Source: Salvator merianae (taxonomy: Eukaryota; Chordata; Lepidosauria; Squamata; Teiidae). Taken from it: a DNA stretch of 64,000 bases. The DNA is taken from assembly GCA_003586115.2 (NCBI GenBank), contig QVOM02000116.1:44215024-44279023 (forward strand). The letters run 5' to 3'. Position numbers and translations under genes: made by a program. This document shows, piece by piece, positions 1 through 11,634 of this stretch. The notes beneath the pieces were generated by a model. It searched no databases, had not been told where the DNA came from, and was given only the letters and a program-made list of their open reading frames with translations. The stretch's first letter is position 1. Every line of letters starts with the position of its first letter.

Positions 1-242
1 TGGACCATCTCAATCCTTACAAGAAGGAAGAATGGAAGTAACCTAAAGAGACCAAAGTGGATAAGTGCAGAACTTAATAAAAATGCTAAAATGGAAACAG
101 GAAATGGAAGGAGAGGCATCTGACCAAAGGCGAATGCAACGCAATCTGCAGAAATTGTAAGAAACTTGCAATAGATGTAAAGAACAACCAAAACAAAGGT
201 TTGGGGATATGTCAGAAGCAAAAGTAAAGACAAGGAGACGTT
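1..242 (+). pseudogene. CR1-like LINE ORF2 fragment (endonuclease-RT linker)
   Basis: Decayed coding sequence of a CR1-like non-LTR retrotransposon. Conceptual translation gives pieces such as KWISAELNK and, in another frame, VKNNQNKG, which resemble the linker between the endonuclease and reverse transcriptase of CR1 ORF2. Frame changes and stops show it is dead. The same element resumes at 759 after an inserted MITE. It continues off the left edge of the window. The family call rests on remembered CR1 protein patterns. Confidence 0.6.
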
Positions 243-758
243 GGGCCTGTTTGCACTTACAACAGTATAATGTTCTAAATAGCAGGGTTCAGGCCAGCCA
301 GGATAGGTACAGTGGGGAGTGTTTGCACTTACCAGCACTGGAACAGTTTGTGAGCTGACTAGCAGGGGGAGCAGTGCTAATGGGAGTGCACTAGTTAGGT
401 AGCTAGGTCCAGAACTAGAGAAGCTGGGGCTAGATTTGGGTCCAAAACGGCTGCCAGGGTCTGGACCCCCAAGTCAGAACCTGAGTCTGAACTGTCTGAC
501 GGCACCTGTGTGGTCATGCAGTCCCACCCCACCACCATTCCACAACAGGAAGTGGTGTGAATGCACCTTTCCTGATCCGCACCTGATCACACAAGTCAGT
601 TTGGACACTACAATTTAGTTGACCACAGCTGGTAGGCTTCTGGTGATCATCAGGTGGGCTTCAGTAGGTTTCAAGTCAGCTGGGGCTGTTTGCAGGTGTG
701 AATGCTCCATTCCAGCGAATATCCTGGAACGTTCATCTTGCTAACTGCGAACAGGCCC
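243..758. mobile_element. Non-autonomous DNA transposon (GGGCCTG termini) inside CR1
   Basis: The left end GGGCCTGTTTGCACTTAC and the reverse complement of the right end, GGGCCTGTTCGCAGTTAG, match at 15 of 18 positions, so these are terminal inverted repeats. The element sits between two parts of one CR1 ORF2, which fixes its approximate limits. No transposase is encoded. No clean target duplication is visible, so the superfamily is uncertain; hAT is the likeliest guess. Related ends occur near 9783, 19227, 33992 and 55668. Confidence 0.65.
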
Positions 759-1120
759 TATAGGTCTGCTATGACAAAAGAATGGTGAATTGGTTAAGGT
801 TTACAAAGAGAAGGCAGAAGTTCTGAATCCCTATTTTGCATTTTTTTTTTTCTCAAAAGGGAAATGAAATCCCAGTTGACCATCCCTGTGCCACAGAGAG
901 AAGGGGAGAACTAAGGTTCAGAACTGAAAAGGAAAAGGTGAGGCAACACTTAGATAAGTCTAAATGAATTCAAGTCTCCAGAGCCAAATACATTGAACCC
1001 CAGATGTTGTGTCCCAAGCAGAAGTGATTGCAAAATCATTAGCCTCAGTCTTTGAGAAATCTTCGAAATCAAGGGGGTCCCAGGACATTAGAGAAGGACA
1101 AATGTTTCCTTTTCGTTTAT
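759..1120 (+). pseudogene. CR1-like LINE ORF2 fragment, continuation
   Basis: Reading resumes after the MITE with NGELVKVYKEKAEVLNPYFA, which fits the CR1 ORF2 segment just before the reverse transcriptase core. Further on, HLDKSK and later fragments still resemble CR1 but with stops. Similarity fades by about 1120. This is a molecular fossil and cannot encode an active protein. Confidence 0.6.
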
Positions 1121-1683
1121 AAATACTAGAATGGGACAACTTGTATGGAAAAAGTTGAATATCCTCTAGCCCTTGAATGACAGTTTCCTGTCACAAAGAA
1201 GGCCATGTTTCCCACTATGATAGGCATAAAGGAAACTTTGCTTGGAAAAGAAAAAGTTAAAATAATGCAAATGATTCCTAGAGAGAAGAAAACTTCTAGA
1301 GGAGGTGGGGGGAGGGGAATTCCAGTAAGCATCCTGTGTAGAAACAGATAGTAAGAATCACACTGTTCTTGAGAATTAAATCTCACTCTGGGTCAGATTG
1401 CACCATGCCAGTTGCTAAGCAACTTTGATGTGGTATTTTGAAGAAATACCAGACAATTAGATATGATACAGAACTATCAGCACTTTCTGGTGGCTTCTCA
1501 ATGTCAAGAAACATATGACATTTTTTCCTTTCTTTTATGGGAGTGTAGTGTGTCTGTGCGGGTAGTTTATCTATAGTTCTCTGATCACTGATTTTCCAAA
1601 GGCACCAATCATATCCAGGCCTTTTTAGCTTAATTTGGATGGTCGTTCTACTTGTCTTCAGAACACATCCTTGAACCCAAGAG
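1121..1683. other. No gene recognised
   Basis: AT-rich DNA. The open frames here are short, have no recognisable motif and lack splice-bounded structure. It may include more eroded CR1 sequence, but I cannot support that. Confidence 0.5.
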
Positions 1684-2095
1684 TAGGGATGTGCAAAACT
1701 CCATTTCAGATGTTTCACAAAGCAGCCATAATGGTCGTGTGGACCAAGAATGCAAAGTGGTACACAATCTCAGCCCTAGAGGATGGAGAACACTTATCTC
1801 AGGTCATGTGATAACCTGGTTGCCCCTCCCAGCCATATTTTTAATCATGTGAAGACCTGGCAGGACTAGGGGAAGTCTGGCAGGCCCGAAATTGTGTTGG
1901 GTCATGCAATAATGTCATTGCATAACTTGACATAAAACAAAGTACCTCTCTCTGAAAGTCCCTCAGCTCTGAAAAAGGCCGAGAGAAACATGAGGGAACA
2001 AGGTGAACTGAGGTAAGCACTCCCCTTAGTTTAGGTCCACCTAGCAAGAAGAATGTGATATTTTGAATGCTTTGTAGAGATTATGCACATCCCTA
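1684..2095. mobile_element. hAT-like MITE, TAGGGATGTGCA family
   Basis: It begins TAGGGATGTGCA and ends TGCACATCCCTA, a perfect 12-bp terminal inverted repeat over a 412-bp span. The interior is non-coding. The flanking 8-mers (cccaagag, tctgagac) do not match, so the target duplication is eroded or the two ends belong to different insertions. Related copies with better duplications lie at 2600, 28149 and 41246. Confidence 0.55.
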
Positions 2096-2599
2096 TCTGA
2101 GACATTGTCCACACTGGGCTCAAAGCACACCTAGTGCTTGGTGTTCACACACCCTCGCCATCTGTAGCTCTGCAGTTCATCTACTAGGCTCGCAAGTGCC
2201 TCTTCAAAGAGACATCCTTCCTTCAAAATGGGATGCCCTCAGATGCACCATCAACATGAAGATGGATGGTGGAGACATGAGTGACTTAGTTACCTTGTAT
2301 TCCACATGGCTATATTTTGTAAAGGACAAAAAATGGCCAACTTCCAGGACCATTTCCTGCATGTCCCAAAATAAGGCCGTGCAGTAACTTTGAAGCTTGT
2401 GAGTGGGTGAGGCACACGGCATGAAGATGCCTTGCTTCCGGCTGTGGGGTCAGAACAAGTGCTCCCAGCAGTTGTGATTATGTGCTGTCATTCCCCACTG
2501 AGATAATTTCACACAGGAACATTCATTTTCCTTTTCCTATGAGACCACAATTTAGATATCTTTTAAATATCTAAGTTGTTTCAGACTACAACTTACAAG

Positions 2600-2907
2600 T
2601 AGAGATCTGCAGAACCAGTTCAGGTTCGACCCAGTTCGAATCAAAACGAACCATCCCCACTCATTTGAAAGGGGCCAGTCTGAACTGAACTAAACCGGGG
2701 GGGGGTGTCATTTGAATGGGTCGTACCACCCAGTTTGATTTGAACCAGTTCAGGTTCAGTCACAATTGCCCTTAGAAAGGGCTCTTTAATTGATTTTTTT
2801 AAAAAAATTCAAACCAGGATCCTGTTTGATCCAGTGTGAAATTGAACTGAACACCATGTTGTTGAATTCAAACTGAGCCACATTTGTTGTATTTGTGCAC
2901 ATGTCTA
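2600..2907. mobile_element. hAT-like MITE with 8-bp target duplication
   Basis: The ends TAGAGATCTGCA and TGCACATGTCTA are imperfect inverted repeats of the TAGGGATGTGCA type. The flanks are cttacaag (2592-2599) and ctttcaag (2908-2915), matching at 7 of 8 positions, the length expected for hAT. The interior carries repeated AACC/GGTTC motifs and no coding capacity. Confidence 0.75.
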
Positions 2908-2915
2908 CTTTCAAG

Positions 2916-3311
2916 CCTGATAGATCCTGCCTCCAGATGATCCTTGGGAAAGAGCAATAGACCATCAATACAGAAAGTAATCTAATCTTTGTTCTGTGGC
3001 CTGACAGAATGGCTGCAAGCCTGCAGCTCAACAACAGCTGGAGATACTAAATTCAACTTGGCTAGTGTTGACCTCATCAGCTCCAGAGAGTCAGGGTCAC
3101 CATCATCCCAATCAACAGGAAGTACAGGAATATATTTCATGGTGGAATCAGATGAGCTAAAACTTCTGCAATATTGAGCCATTTGAGTAGGTCCAATACT
3201 GACCTACTCTTGAAGTCAGAAAGAGCATTCAACTACCTGTATAAATACCAAGGAAGCATATTTAAAAGAGTGACAGTGGCAGAAGGACCTGCCTCTTGTA
3301 CCCCCATGCAA
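2916..3311. other. No gene recognised
   Basis: Overlapping short frames lie on both strands around 2980-3180, but none has a recognisable domain, and both strands being open at once suggests chance. No repeat family was assigned. Confidence 0.45.
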
Positions 3312-3424
3312 GGCTGCCAACTTTGGCTAAAAAAAATCAGCTAAATATCAGATGCACTTGGATTTTGGGGGGTATTGTACCGGTAAGATAATTAAATTGG
3401 CTGATTATCTGACAGCCCTGCCCC
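3312..3424 (+). repeat. Dispersed repeat, GGYTGCCAACTTTG type, copy 1
   Basis: It starts ggctgccaactttggctaaa and ends with ggctgattatctgacagccc. The same order of motifs recurs at 55885-55985 in the same orientation. The first bases resemble the CAGGGTTGCCAAC terminus of reptile hAT-like elements, but no inverted partner is seen here. Confidence 0.6.
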
Positions 3425-6096
3425 GATGTGTCATGCAATTTGCTTTAATTAATTTTCAGGAAGCAATAACAATGCTATTATGAATCATCATGCCCAGAAA
3501 GGCAAACAACACCTTTACCTAGCGCAGTGTGGCTGCTTCACTTAAACAAGCGTTCCCATTAAAGTTCCTTGCAAAAGAATCCTCCATCCTGAAAGGCAGC
3601 ATAAAAGCTCTGTTCGCCCAGCAGTCACTCACCTAAAACTCTTATGCCACTAATATTTAAAATGGCTGGAATGAGGCTTAATAACACACATTGCAACAGA
3701 ACTCATATGTGAAGATTTAAAAACCCACTGAGAACACTTATGGAGGTGGAAATTTAAATGCAAGTATAATTATGGCACCACGCAATAAAGAAAAGCTGTG
3801 TGCAAGACGGACGATCTGAAACTCGGGCATGCTGAGTACATGTGGCACAGCAAAAAAACGGTAGCTTTTAACAAAGTTCCATGATTTCATACTAAGGCAG
3901 AGAAGAATGTGACACTTAAGACTGGAGGTCACAAATGGAAGAATCACGAGGCTGAGCACAAAGCCAGTTGGAGAAATGCAGCAAAGTCCTAGCGAGTGTG
4001 TGTCTATCAGCCAGGAGGAGCAAAGCAGAGATGAGCGGATAATCTTTGCTGCGTCTTCATCAGTTGCCTATTAAGTCACTGCTTGAATATGTCTATTTGA
4101 ACAAGTGGGGCCTGCTCTTATGGTGTTGCCACTCTCCTGTCAGCTATGCTGTCTTCCAGAATGCCCATTTTCACACTTACTATGCTAGCACAGACTAATT
4201 TTGAACCGGAACATCCTTTAAATTGTGGACTAGTAGAAGATGATGTCCAGTGCATGAGAAATAAGAGAATGGGGTCTCTGCTTACAGAGTGAGATGGCTC
4301 CGTTGCAGGTGGAGGAGGGAGTTGCCCTGATCTGCCACTGAAAAAAACACTTCATCTCCATTCTTGAGTGAAGAAGCATCTTTTCTGTCGCGAATGGAAA
4401 CCTGTGTTCAGGGTGTGAAATCTCCCCTTGCAACAAATGGCACTTCCATCTGCAATTGTGTCTGGAAGTGAAGCAGGTCAATCATGGTGTGGCACCTGCT
4501 GCCACCACAAAAGGAGACATAACAATGGCAGGTGCCTTCTTGAGCAGTGGTGGGTGTCTTCTTTTGCAAGATAATTCCAAAATAAACAAAAAAGTAGGTC
4601 ATGACTCAAAACAATCCTCTATAGAAGAGGGTACCAGATTACTCATGAAGAGATAGGTAAGAGGGTGTACTGCTGGAGGGCCTGCTTGCTAGAATTTCTG
4701 TGAGACAAGGAAAAGTTCTCAGCTAAAGTCCACTGCTTACTGGCCATGAAAACAGGGACAGGAAGTATATCTCTAAAGCAAGAAGTCTTCAAAAACTGAG
4801 GTAGGATCCACACCACACCCTAATGATGCTGCAACTATGCTCAAAGAGTGGAGAGTCCACATGGTCCTGCACTTATCTAGCATTATAAGCACCCTTAAGA
4901 ATGCTTTAACAGTGGAACAGGGAGAGCTCTCTGACCACACTTTCTCTTGCTCTTCCACCACACTGCCACCATGATGTGCAGACCCTTGTCCTCTTCCTTT
5001 GAAGCAAATAATATAGAGTGGCAGCAACATTAAAGACTAGAGTGCTTTCTCACAAGTGATCCAGCCTTGAAGAAACAAGAAGCATCATCATGCAGCTTCT
5101 GCCTGGGAAACAGTGAGAAGCTGAAATCACCTCCCTAACCAGAGGCGCGCATAGCAAGTGCATGAGTACAGAAGCTCCTCCCACTGACACATGTTTGGAC
5201 CCACTGTTAACAGCCATCCTTATTGCCACCTACCATACTGAATGTTCTTATTCCTTTGAAAAGGACTTACTGTACCAGATACAGAACCAGAAGGGCCAGC
5301 TTGCGGACAAGGAGGGCTGAGAATATTTAGTCCCAGATCAAGGAAAGCTCACTGCTTTCAGAGCAAGGGTGAAATGCCACCACATCTGGCACGTGGTCAA
5401 TTGTCCGGGCCAGGCCCTAGCCAACTAAAGGTCTGGCGTTTGGAGCCATCTGGATGGTGCCTTAATTTCATGGAAGAATAACAGCCATAGGGATATTGCT
5501 GATGTGATCATTATCTCAGTTCTAATGTGCAGTCAAGCACTTCACATTCTCTATCTGGACAGTGGGAGGAAAGAGAAGGCCAGAAGGCCTGGAAAAAAAA
5601 AATAAAGACAGAGAGAGTCATTTGTTTCCCAGACAAAGTGCCTTTTATAACCTGTGAGAGTTTAGCAGTGTTTGTGAGGCGTATCAGCTCCTTCCGATTC
5701 ATTTTGAAAATGCATGCCACACTCACAAGCTTAGAAGGAGCTTAATTACAATCAATGGAATAATTAAATGGAGGGGAATGTGCAATAGAGAACAGAAATG
5801 AATAGGAAGCATATGCATAAGTGCACCTTTGGGCAAATGCATTAGAGGCAGAAGATTGTCATTACCCCTCTCAAATCACATCTCTATTTGCTTACGTGTC
5901 TGGGAAAGAGACAGCCGAGCATATACAGCTTGTGAATGCAGATCATGAATTATGGTTTCTGTCCCCTCTGGTCCTTCGTTTTCTTTTTCCAGGCATCCAG
6001 AAACTTGAGAATCAAGTGCCCTTAATATGCAATAAGTACTAAGCATTCTGGATCTGCCTCCAAGGTGGTGGCTTCCCAGCCAAAAAATGGCACATG
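3425..6096. other. Long gene-free, largely unique stretch
   Basis: About 2.7 kb with only short, overlapping open frames on both strands. I see no splice-bounded exon, RNA gene or intact transposon. GC-richer patches (5130-5160, 5390-5440) did not resolve into a known repeat. Confidence 0.5.
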
Positions 6097-6288
6097 CAGC
6101 AGCGGCATGTGGCTTTAAGGGCAAGTGTTCGTAACATGTGGGAAGCAAGCGATCGCTATTTGCAGGGTCTCAGGGCCTCCATATTGTCTCAGCTGTGAGA
6201 GTACGGAGGCCCAGAGGCCCCGCGAACGGTGATCCCTCGCTTCCCACGCATTATGAAGACCTGCCCTTACAGCCACGGGCCGCTGCTG
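6097..6288. repeat. Foldback inverted repeat, ~87-bp arms
   Basis: The left arm (6097-6183, starting cagcagcgg) and the right arm (6202-6288, ending ccgctgctg) are near-complementary along their length with about 18 bp between them. Shared blocks include gtgggaagc, gggcctcc and the outer cagcagcgg. It is GC-richer than its surroundings. It looks like a foldback transposon or the core of a palindromic MITE. Terminal target duplications are not evident. Confidence 0.7.
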
Positions 6289-6875
6289 GGCATGTGGAAA
6301 GTGTGATGAGAGTACAATGACCTCACATTGCCACACACATCCAGTGCCTAGCCTGTTCCCAAAGCAGAAACTGTTCTCAGAAGTGCTCCTTTTGCAGAAT
6401 GAAAAAAAAAACCCACACTACGAAAGGAGTACAGTCCTGACTTGCTCCTGCAACCACCATGTAGAGGAACAGTAGCCACAGGAGTGACTTACCTGCATGC
6501 TCACTGTCTTGAGCTATGAAATGAAGCACTGAAAATGGCTGACTTCCAGGCCCTTTCTGGCACTTCACTTAATGGAAATATTGAAGCCAGGGAACTTTCA
6601 TCCCCCTGCCTTGAGGTTTGCATAGACTAGGGTACATGGGTAGCATGAATGCCACACCTCCTCAATCCACCCACATCCAAATTCGTTCCACATCAGTGTG
6701 GAAGTAGTGAAAATTTAGGCACACACACTTTTCTTTATTTAGGCATTCTATGTGCTTAGCATACACATAGGCAGGGAGAACAGTGTTTGTGCTAAGCTCT
6801 CCCTACAGCCTCTGACTCCAGCTCCTTCACCTTCCAGAAGAGGGCATCTTACACTTGTGCCTCCACACATACAAT
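6289..6875. other. No gene recognised
   Basis: Non-coding DNA between the foldback and the CR1 copy. Short frames only. Confidence 0.45.
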
Positions 6876-7531
6876 GGGGATACAATTCTGGTCACCTCAC
6901 CTCAGAAAGGATATTGTAGAATAGGAGAAGGTGCAGTAAAGGGCAACCAGAATGATCAAGGGGCTGGAACACCTTCCTTACGAAATCAGGCTGCAAACGT
7001 CTTGGCCTCTTCAGCCTTGAAAAGCAATGTTTAAGAGGGGACCTGACTGAATTATATAAAATCATGCATGGTATGGATAAGGTGGACAGAGAGAAGTTTT
7101 TTTCTCTCACACACAACACTAGGACCAGGGGGTACTCTCTGAAGCTGATGGGTAGGAGAGTTAGGACTGATGAGGGGAAGTATTTTTTCACCCTGAGGGT
7201 CATCGATCTATGGAATTTTTTATCATAAGAGGTGGTGACAGCAATCAGCCTGGATAGCTTTAAGAAATGATTGGACAGATTCATGAAGGTCGGGTGTATC
7301 AGTGGCTACTAGAATGGATGCCTAGGTACTGCCTCTAGGTTGGAAAGACAGGCAGGATGTCCGTATAACCATTTGTGGGGAGTCAGGAGCAGGTGAAGGT
7401 TTAGCCTCTTATTCTGCTTGAGAATGCCCAGAAGCAATTGGTGGGCCACTGTGTGAAACAGAATGCTGGACTAGATGGGCCATGGCCTGATCCAGCAAGG
7501 CTCCTCTTATGTTCTCTTATGATCTGTATAT
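6876..7531 (+). mobile_element. CR1-like LINE, 3' end (ORF2 C-terminus plus tail)
   Basis: The start matches the ORF2 C-terminal region (acaattctggtcacctcac, then ggcaaccagaatgatc). The 3' untranslated tail follows, with ctggactagatgggccatgg and a terminal short repeat (gttctcttatga). The coding part has frame breaks. It is a typical 5'-truncated, dead copy. Sister copies lie at 26050-27275 and 32135-32602. Confidence 0.85.
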
Positions 7532-8352
7532 AGTCTGTACTGACTTCAATGTTCAGAGAAGTTTCCTGCTTCCAGCCATCATGCTATATAGTTGACATCC
7601 CAGATAAGACATTTGTAAGCATAGATATGCCCACCGAGAACTTCGATGCCTATGATACAAAATGGCCTCTGATACAAAACGGCCAGTCAAAGCGTTTCTG
7701 TTCTTTTCTCCATTCTCAGAACAGATCCTCCACCTATTGTAACCTCCACAGAAAGTTTAAACATGTCCCTTGGCTTCTCTCATTGGGCACCCTTCCTTCC
7801 CTCTTCAGCCTTAGCCAAAGATGAAGACAAAATAAGACCATATTATTTTTATCCAAATATTTTTTTTCCATACTGCATGATAGCTTACATGTGGCTAGTG
7901 TCCACATTGCCCAGCCTTTAAGTTTGGAAAAGGAGCGATAGGGTGACTTGCTCATCCTTCCTCTTCCTCAGTTTGCAATTATGGCTTCTCTTCTCCTGGT
8001 AAGCAATGAAGTGAGAGCAAAAAAAGCTGATTCAAACTCCACATATTTTTTTTAATCTGCAAAGCATCAGATGACATTTCAAGCCAACATCACTTTATTG
8101 CTGGATTTCCGTCCTCTCAAATTCAAAGACAACAAAGGATTAGATTCATGATCCCAAAGGAATTGGCAACCAGACGCTTGAATAAATTTCCCAAGATCTC
8201 TTCCCTGTTAGTATGTTTTTCAAAGGCCTCTGTTTTCCAAGAATAAATGACATAAAATGAGTACCAACCAATATTTCAAATTCAAATTAAATGTCCACAA
8301 CTTAAGCGTCTATTTTCTCTAATCCACTTGTACGCACACAGAAACATAGGAC
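7532..8352. other. Mostly unique DNA, one candidate micro-exon
   Basis: No gene is recognised. A short splice-bounded segment at 7972-7998 is listed separately. The rest holds only chance-length frames. Confidence 0.45.
7972..7998 (+). other. Candidate 27-nt micro-exon
   Basis: A pyrimidine-rich stretch ending in cttcctcag precedes 27 nt, followed by gtaagc. The length is a multiple of three. Read from its first base it gives FAIMASLLL with no stop. Splice-like sites around such a short segment arise by chance often enough that this is only a candidate. Confidence 0.2.
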
Positions 8353-8510
8353 GATTCTGCACTGACTGGTATACTGGACCAGCAAATGTACTAGAAGCCT
8401 CCCTTTCACATGCTGGTGTGATCTAAGGAAGGTCCCAGCCACTGCACCAGTATATGAAAGGGAGACTCCCAGTACATTTGCTGGTCTTGTAAAACAGTCA
8501 GTGCAGAATC
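8353..8510. mobile_element. Palindromic MITE with 16-bp perfect inverted ends
   Basis: The left end gattctgcactgactg (8353-8368) and the right end cagtcagtgcagaatc (8495-8510) are exact inverse complements. The next blocks are also inverted: agcaaatgtact near the left and agtacatttgct near the right, then ccctttca/tgaaaggg. At 158 bp it is non-coding. No convincing target duplication, so the superfamily is open. Confidence 0.8.
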
Positions 8511-9574
8511 ACCCACACAGAGACACAATTGCTGGTTTTATTATTCATCCCAAGGGCTACAAACATTTCCCCTGTTTCAACATCTGAGCTTATTTTCCAT
8601 CTGAACTGACTTTTATTAACCTGGACTGAAAAGAGGAGGCTCATGATGTAGAAATTCAATGATATGGCAAAATCACTGCTTGTTTTCAATGAAAGGATTT
8701 TCTGTAATTATGGTACACAGCAAACAAACGGTCTCCCATCCCACCACCAGAGATCTGAAAGTAACATAATATTGTTTCTGTTAAATTGGTTTACGTCATG
8801 TTGTACTTGTTCAACCTTTTTCCCTTAGCTTGGTCTAGGTCATCTTTCTACTCAGTCTTGTACCTGACAAGGACAGACAGAGTGCATCCTGATATAAATC
8901 ACCCATTCGGATGTTTTGTACTGAAAACACAGTCCTGTGAACATGATAGAGGAGACGTCTTCTGGGACACAATGTATATGGAAGTTCAAAATATTTTATA
9001 GAAGCCTACAGCATTTTCTACCTTTAAACATTTAATGGAGAAGACATTATTGTAAACAAATGAGTAGGATCTGGCAGAAATTTTGAAGCTGGAGAACTTT
9101 TGTTATCTGGCCTCAGTCCTTGTGAAGACTGGGAGGTACAGGGCTTAAGGATGAGGAGCTTTCCCACTCTGGAGATGGAGGGGTTTTTCCCTCCTTTTTT
9201 ATGCAGAGATAGCCACAAACCTTAATTATTGCACAGAATGATGGAACTGGTGAAAAGCGAATGCTGAGCCAGACATGTTTTCATAAAACCTGGACTGCAT
9301 TGTAGAAATATATGTCTCACATAGATTTTAAGTTCTGATCATCTTGAACAATTCTCCTGTTATGGAGGACTTGAGTAGCTTTTAGATGTTCATGATTGCT
9401 TTGTAAATATCTTTGATATATTAAGTTTCCATTAGTGTTTTGCATTGTCATATCTCTGTTCTTAACACGACAGCAACAGAAGAGATAATGTGTTGTGCAA
9501 CTTTGGTATATATTCTTCTTCATGACACTTCCCAGTAGTGACGCCTGGAAAATGTGGACTTTTTATATTTATAT
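8511..9574. other. No gene recognised
   Basis: AT-rich sequence with short frames only. No repeat assigned. Confidence 0.45.
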
Positions 9575-9782
9575 TTATATTTTTTTCTTTTTTTTAATTT
9601 GCATTTTTATCCCACCCTATACCCAAAGATCTCAGGGAAGGTTACACCAATAAAAACAAAATATAAAATGAACCTACTAAAAACAATAAATCATATCTAA
9701 AAGAGGGGAGGGGAAGCTGTTTCCTCAACCAAAGTCCCAGGATAAATTGGTACCTGGAGCAGAAGGGCCAAGCAGCAGTCTT
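9575..9782 (-). repeat. LINE/SINE-type tail, antisense copy
   Basis: It reads ttgcatttttatcccaccct, then a block rich in aacaaaatataaaatg and a degenerate continuation (gtttcctcaaccaaagtccc). The same order recurs at 42640-42985 and, more loosely, 48690-48960 and 57280-57960. On the minus strand it ends with an A/T-rich tail, as a retroposed LINE 3' end or its SINE would. Exact family not certain. Confidence 0.55.
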
Positions 9783-10400
9783 GGGCCTGTTCACACTTAC
9801 CTTCTAGTGAGCATCTTCACGCTCATTAGAGAAGTGATTCTGCATTTCATGGAGGCCTTAGTGATCAGGAGAGACTACAGTCACTCCTGATCATGACTAG
9901 CTCTAGAGCACAAAGGCCCTTTCTGCACTTGACCTTGGAATAGGGATCTGCCATCTGCATACTACTATGAACTATGGCAGGCACCACCTGGGGCCTGCTA
10001 TAATTAGTATTAGTGTGTGGATAGCAGGTCCCTATTCTGGGATATAGTCCAGAATCAAGCCAAGTGCAGAAAGGGCCAAGCTTGCGCTCCACAGCTGTAT
10101 GGAGAGTAGTTGGACAGCTCCCAGTATGCAGTGTTCACACCTACTTCCTGGTGCGAACACTGCAAGCTGCAGCACAGTGCAATTGTGGTTGCACAGTCAT
10201 GTGGCATGGCTGTACAGTCATGCAGCATGGTGCGACTGTCATGGCAGGATGGCCAGCATTTACACCGCGAGTGCTGGCAGTCCATTTCCAGAATGTTCCA
10301 ACAGATGTTGGCAGTGCAGATGGCTGCCACATTGCAAGAACTGTTCTACCTTGGAAATTTTGGGTTCAAATATTCCAAGATGGAAAGTGAAAAAAGGCCC
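9783..10400. mobile_element. GGGCCTG-type non-autonomous DNA transposon
   Basis: It opens gggcctgttcacacttacc and closes near aaaaaaggccct. Internal blocks (ctagct...gagcac, gcgctccacag) parallel the copy at 33992-34482. Another MITE is nested inside at 9915-10077. The overlapping open frames around 10060-10530 are chance readings of this GC-richer repeat. The right boundary is approximate. Confidence 0.55.
9915..10077. mobile_element. Nested MITE with 17-bp perfect inverted ends
   Basis: Left terminus ggccctttctgcacttg (9915-9931) and right terminus caagtgcagaaagggcc (10061-10077) are exact inverse complements. It is 163 bp and non-coding, with internal blocks tagggatctgcc and aatagg... echoed near the right end. 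It interrupts the larger element, so it is younger than its host. Weaker relatives occur at 12018, 35209 and 36200-36280. Confidence 0.8.
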
Positions 10401-10474
10401 TTCAGACCATTCTTTGATCTGACATGGGTCCACAGGAATTGGCTGCAGGGGGAACCAACTTCCCCAATTTATTG

Positions 10475-10590
10475 CTATTATTTGAATGTGCTTTTGATGT
10501 GCTCATTTTGTATTTTGTTTTTATGGTTATAACCCACCCTGAGACCTTCAAGTATAGGGCAGGATAAAAATACAAATAAATAAATAACTA
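10475..10590 (+). repeat. L2-like LINE 3' tail
   Basis: tttttatggttataacccac, then gggcaggataaaaatacaaa and a terminal (aaat) repeat. This is the pattern of an L2-type 3' terminus in reptile genomes. Only the tail remains. Confidence 0.6.
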
Positions 10591-11477
10591 TGGCATGGCA
10601 TGGCATGGCCACTGCCCAGGTTGGTTTGGGAGCCCTGTGCATTGCAGCCAATATTTCATCCTCCAGACAAACCAGACTTGTTGCAAATAAACAGGCAATC
10701 CTCATCCATACAGGTAGAGTGGTAGCGAGGTGCTGCTTAAACCCCACCCACCCTGTGGGCAACAATAGTTCACCCCCACAGCAATGTGTAGGTGTGGCCA
10801 AGGAGTGATTGGCTGTGTATTGCAAATATAAAAAATGAATAGCCAATCACCACTCAGTCTCTCTGCTTTGACCCTGGGTGCTAGGCTTTCTTCATTTCAG
10901 TTAATTTTCTATCCAATTTCAACAGTAAGAAATGAAAGTGGAGGGAAAACAGGTCCAATCCTGTCCATTGAACAAGTTTATTTGTGCCTATTTTTCCAAC
11001 ATTACATGAGAATGGCCTGTTTGCATAACCAGCGAAGTTCAAAGGAAAATAGCCCTGGCATATACATTTTAATTCATCTTTGTAATATTGACAAACATGC
11101 ATGTTTCCTGGGGGAACGTCCTGCTATGCGATCCATTTCACACTGGTTAGCATAAGCCTTGAGGGCCTAGCTGTTAATCGGATTGATGAGCTTTGTTATG
11201 GTTATATAAGAGCCCAATAAATTAAGAAGTTACAAAAAAAAAGAAAGAAAGAAAAGATTGAAAACAGCACGTGCAGGAATTCTGAAGTAACAAGAAGTTC
11301 CTTCAAACAAAAAAGCTATTCTGGCATATCCAAAGGCTCCCATATCCCTAATGAATCATCAGCCATTTTATTTCTTCAAGCAACAAACTCTATGTTACAT
11401 CCCCAAATGCTTGTGAAAGCCTCCTGTGTTTCAAAGTAGCAATTGGAGACCTTACTTTTTACCCTAGCCTTTGCAGA

Positions 11478-11480
<3 letters not shown>
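10591..11480. other. No gene recognised
   Basis: Contains a short ggcat tandem (10591-10610) and an A-rich stretch at 11233-11255. No coding evidence. Confidence 0.45.
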
Positions 11481-11553
<73 letters not shown>

Positions 11554-11594
11554 CTCTCTCTCTCTCTCTCCCTCTCTCTCCCCCCCTTTCTTTT

Positions 11595-11634
<40 letters not shown>

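Noticed and set aside
10055..10532. Several overlapping frames of 90-140 codons on both strands
   Set aside because: They overlap in multiple frames across a GC-richer MITE and share no domain.
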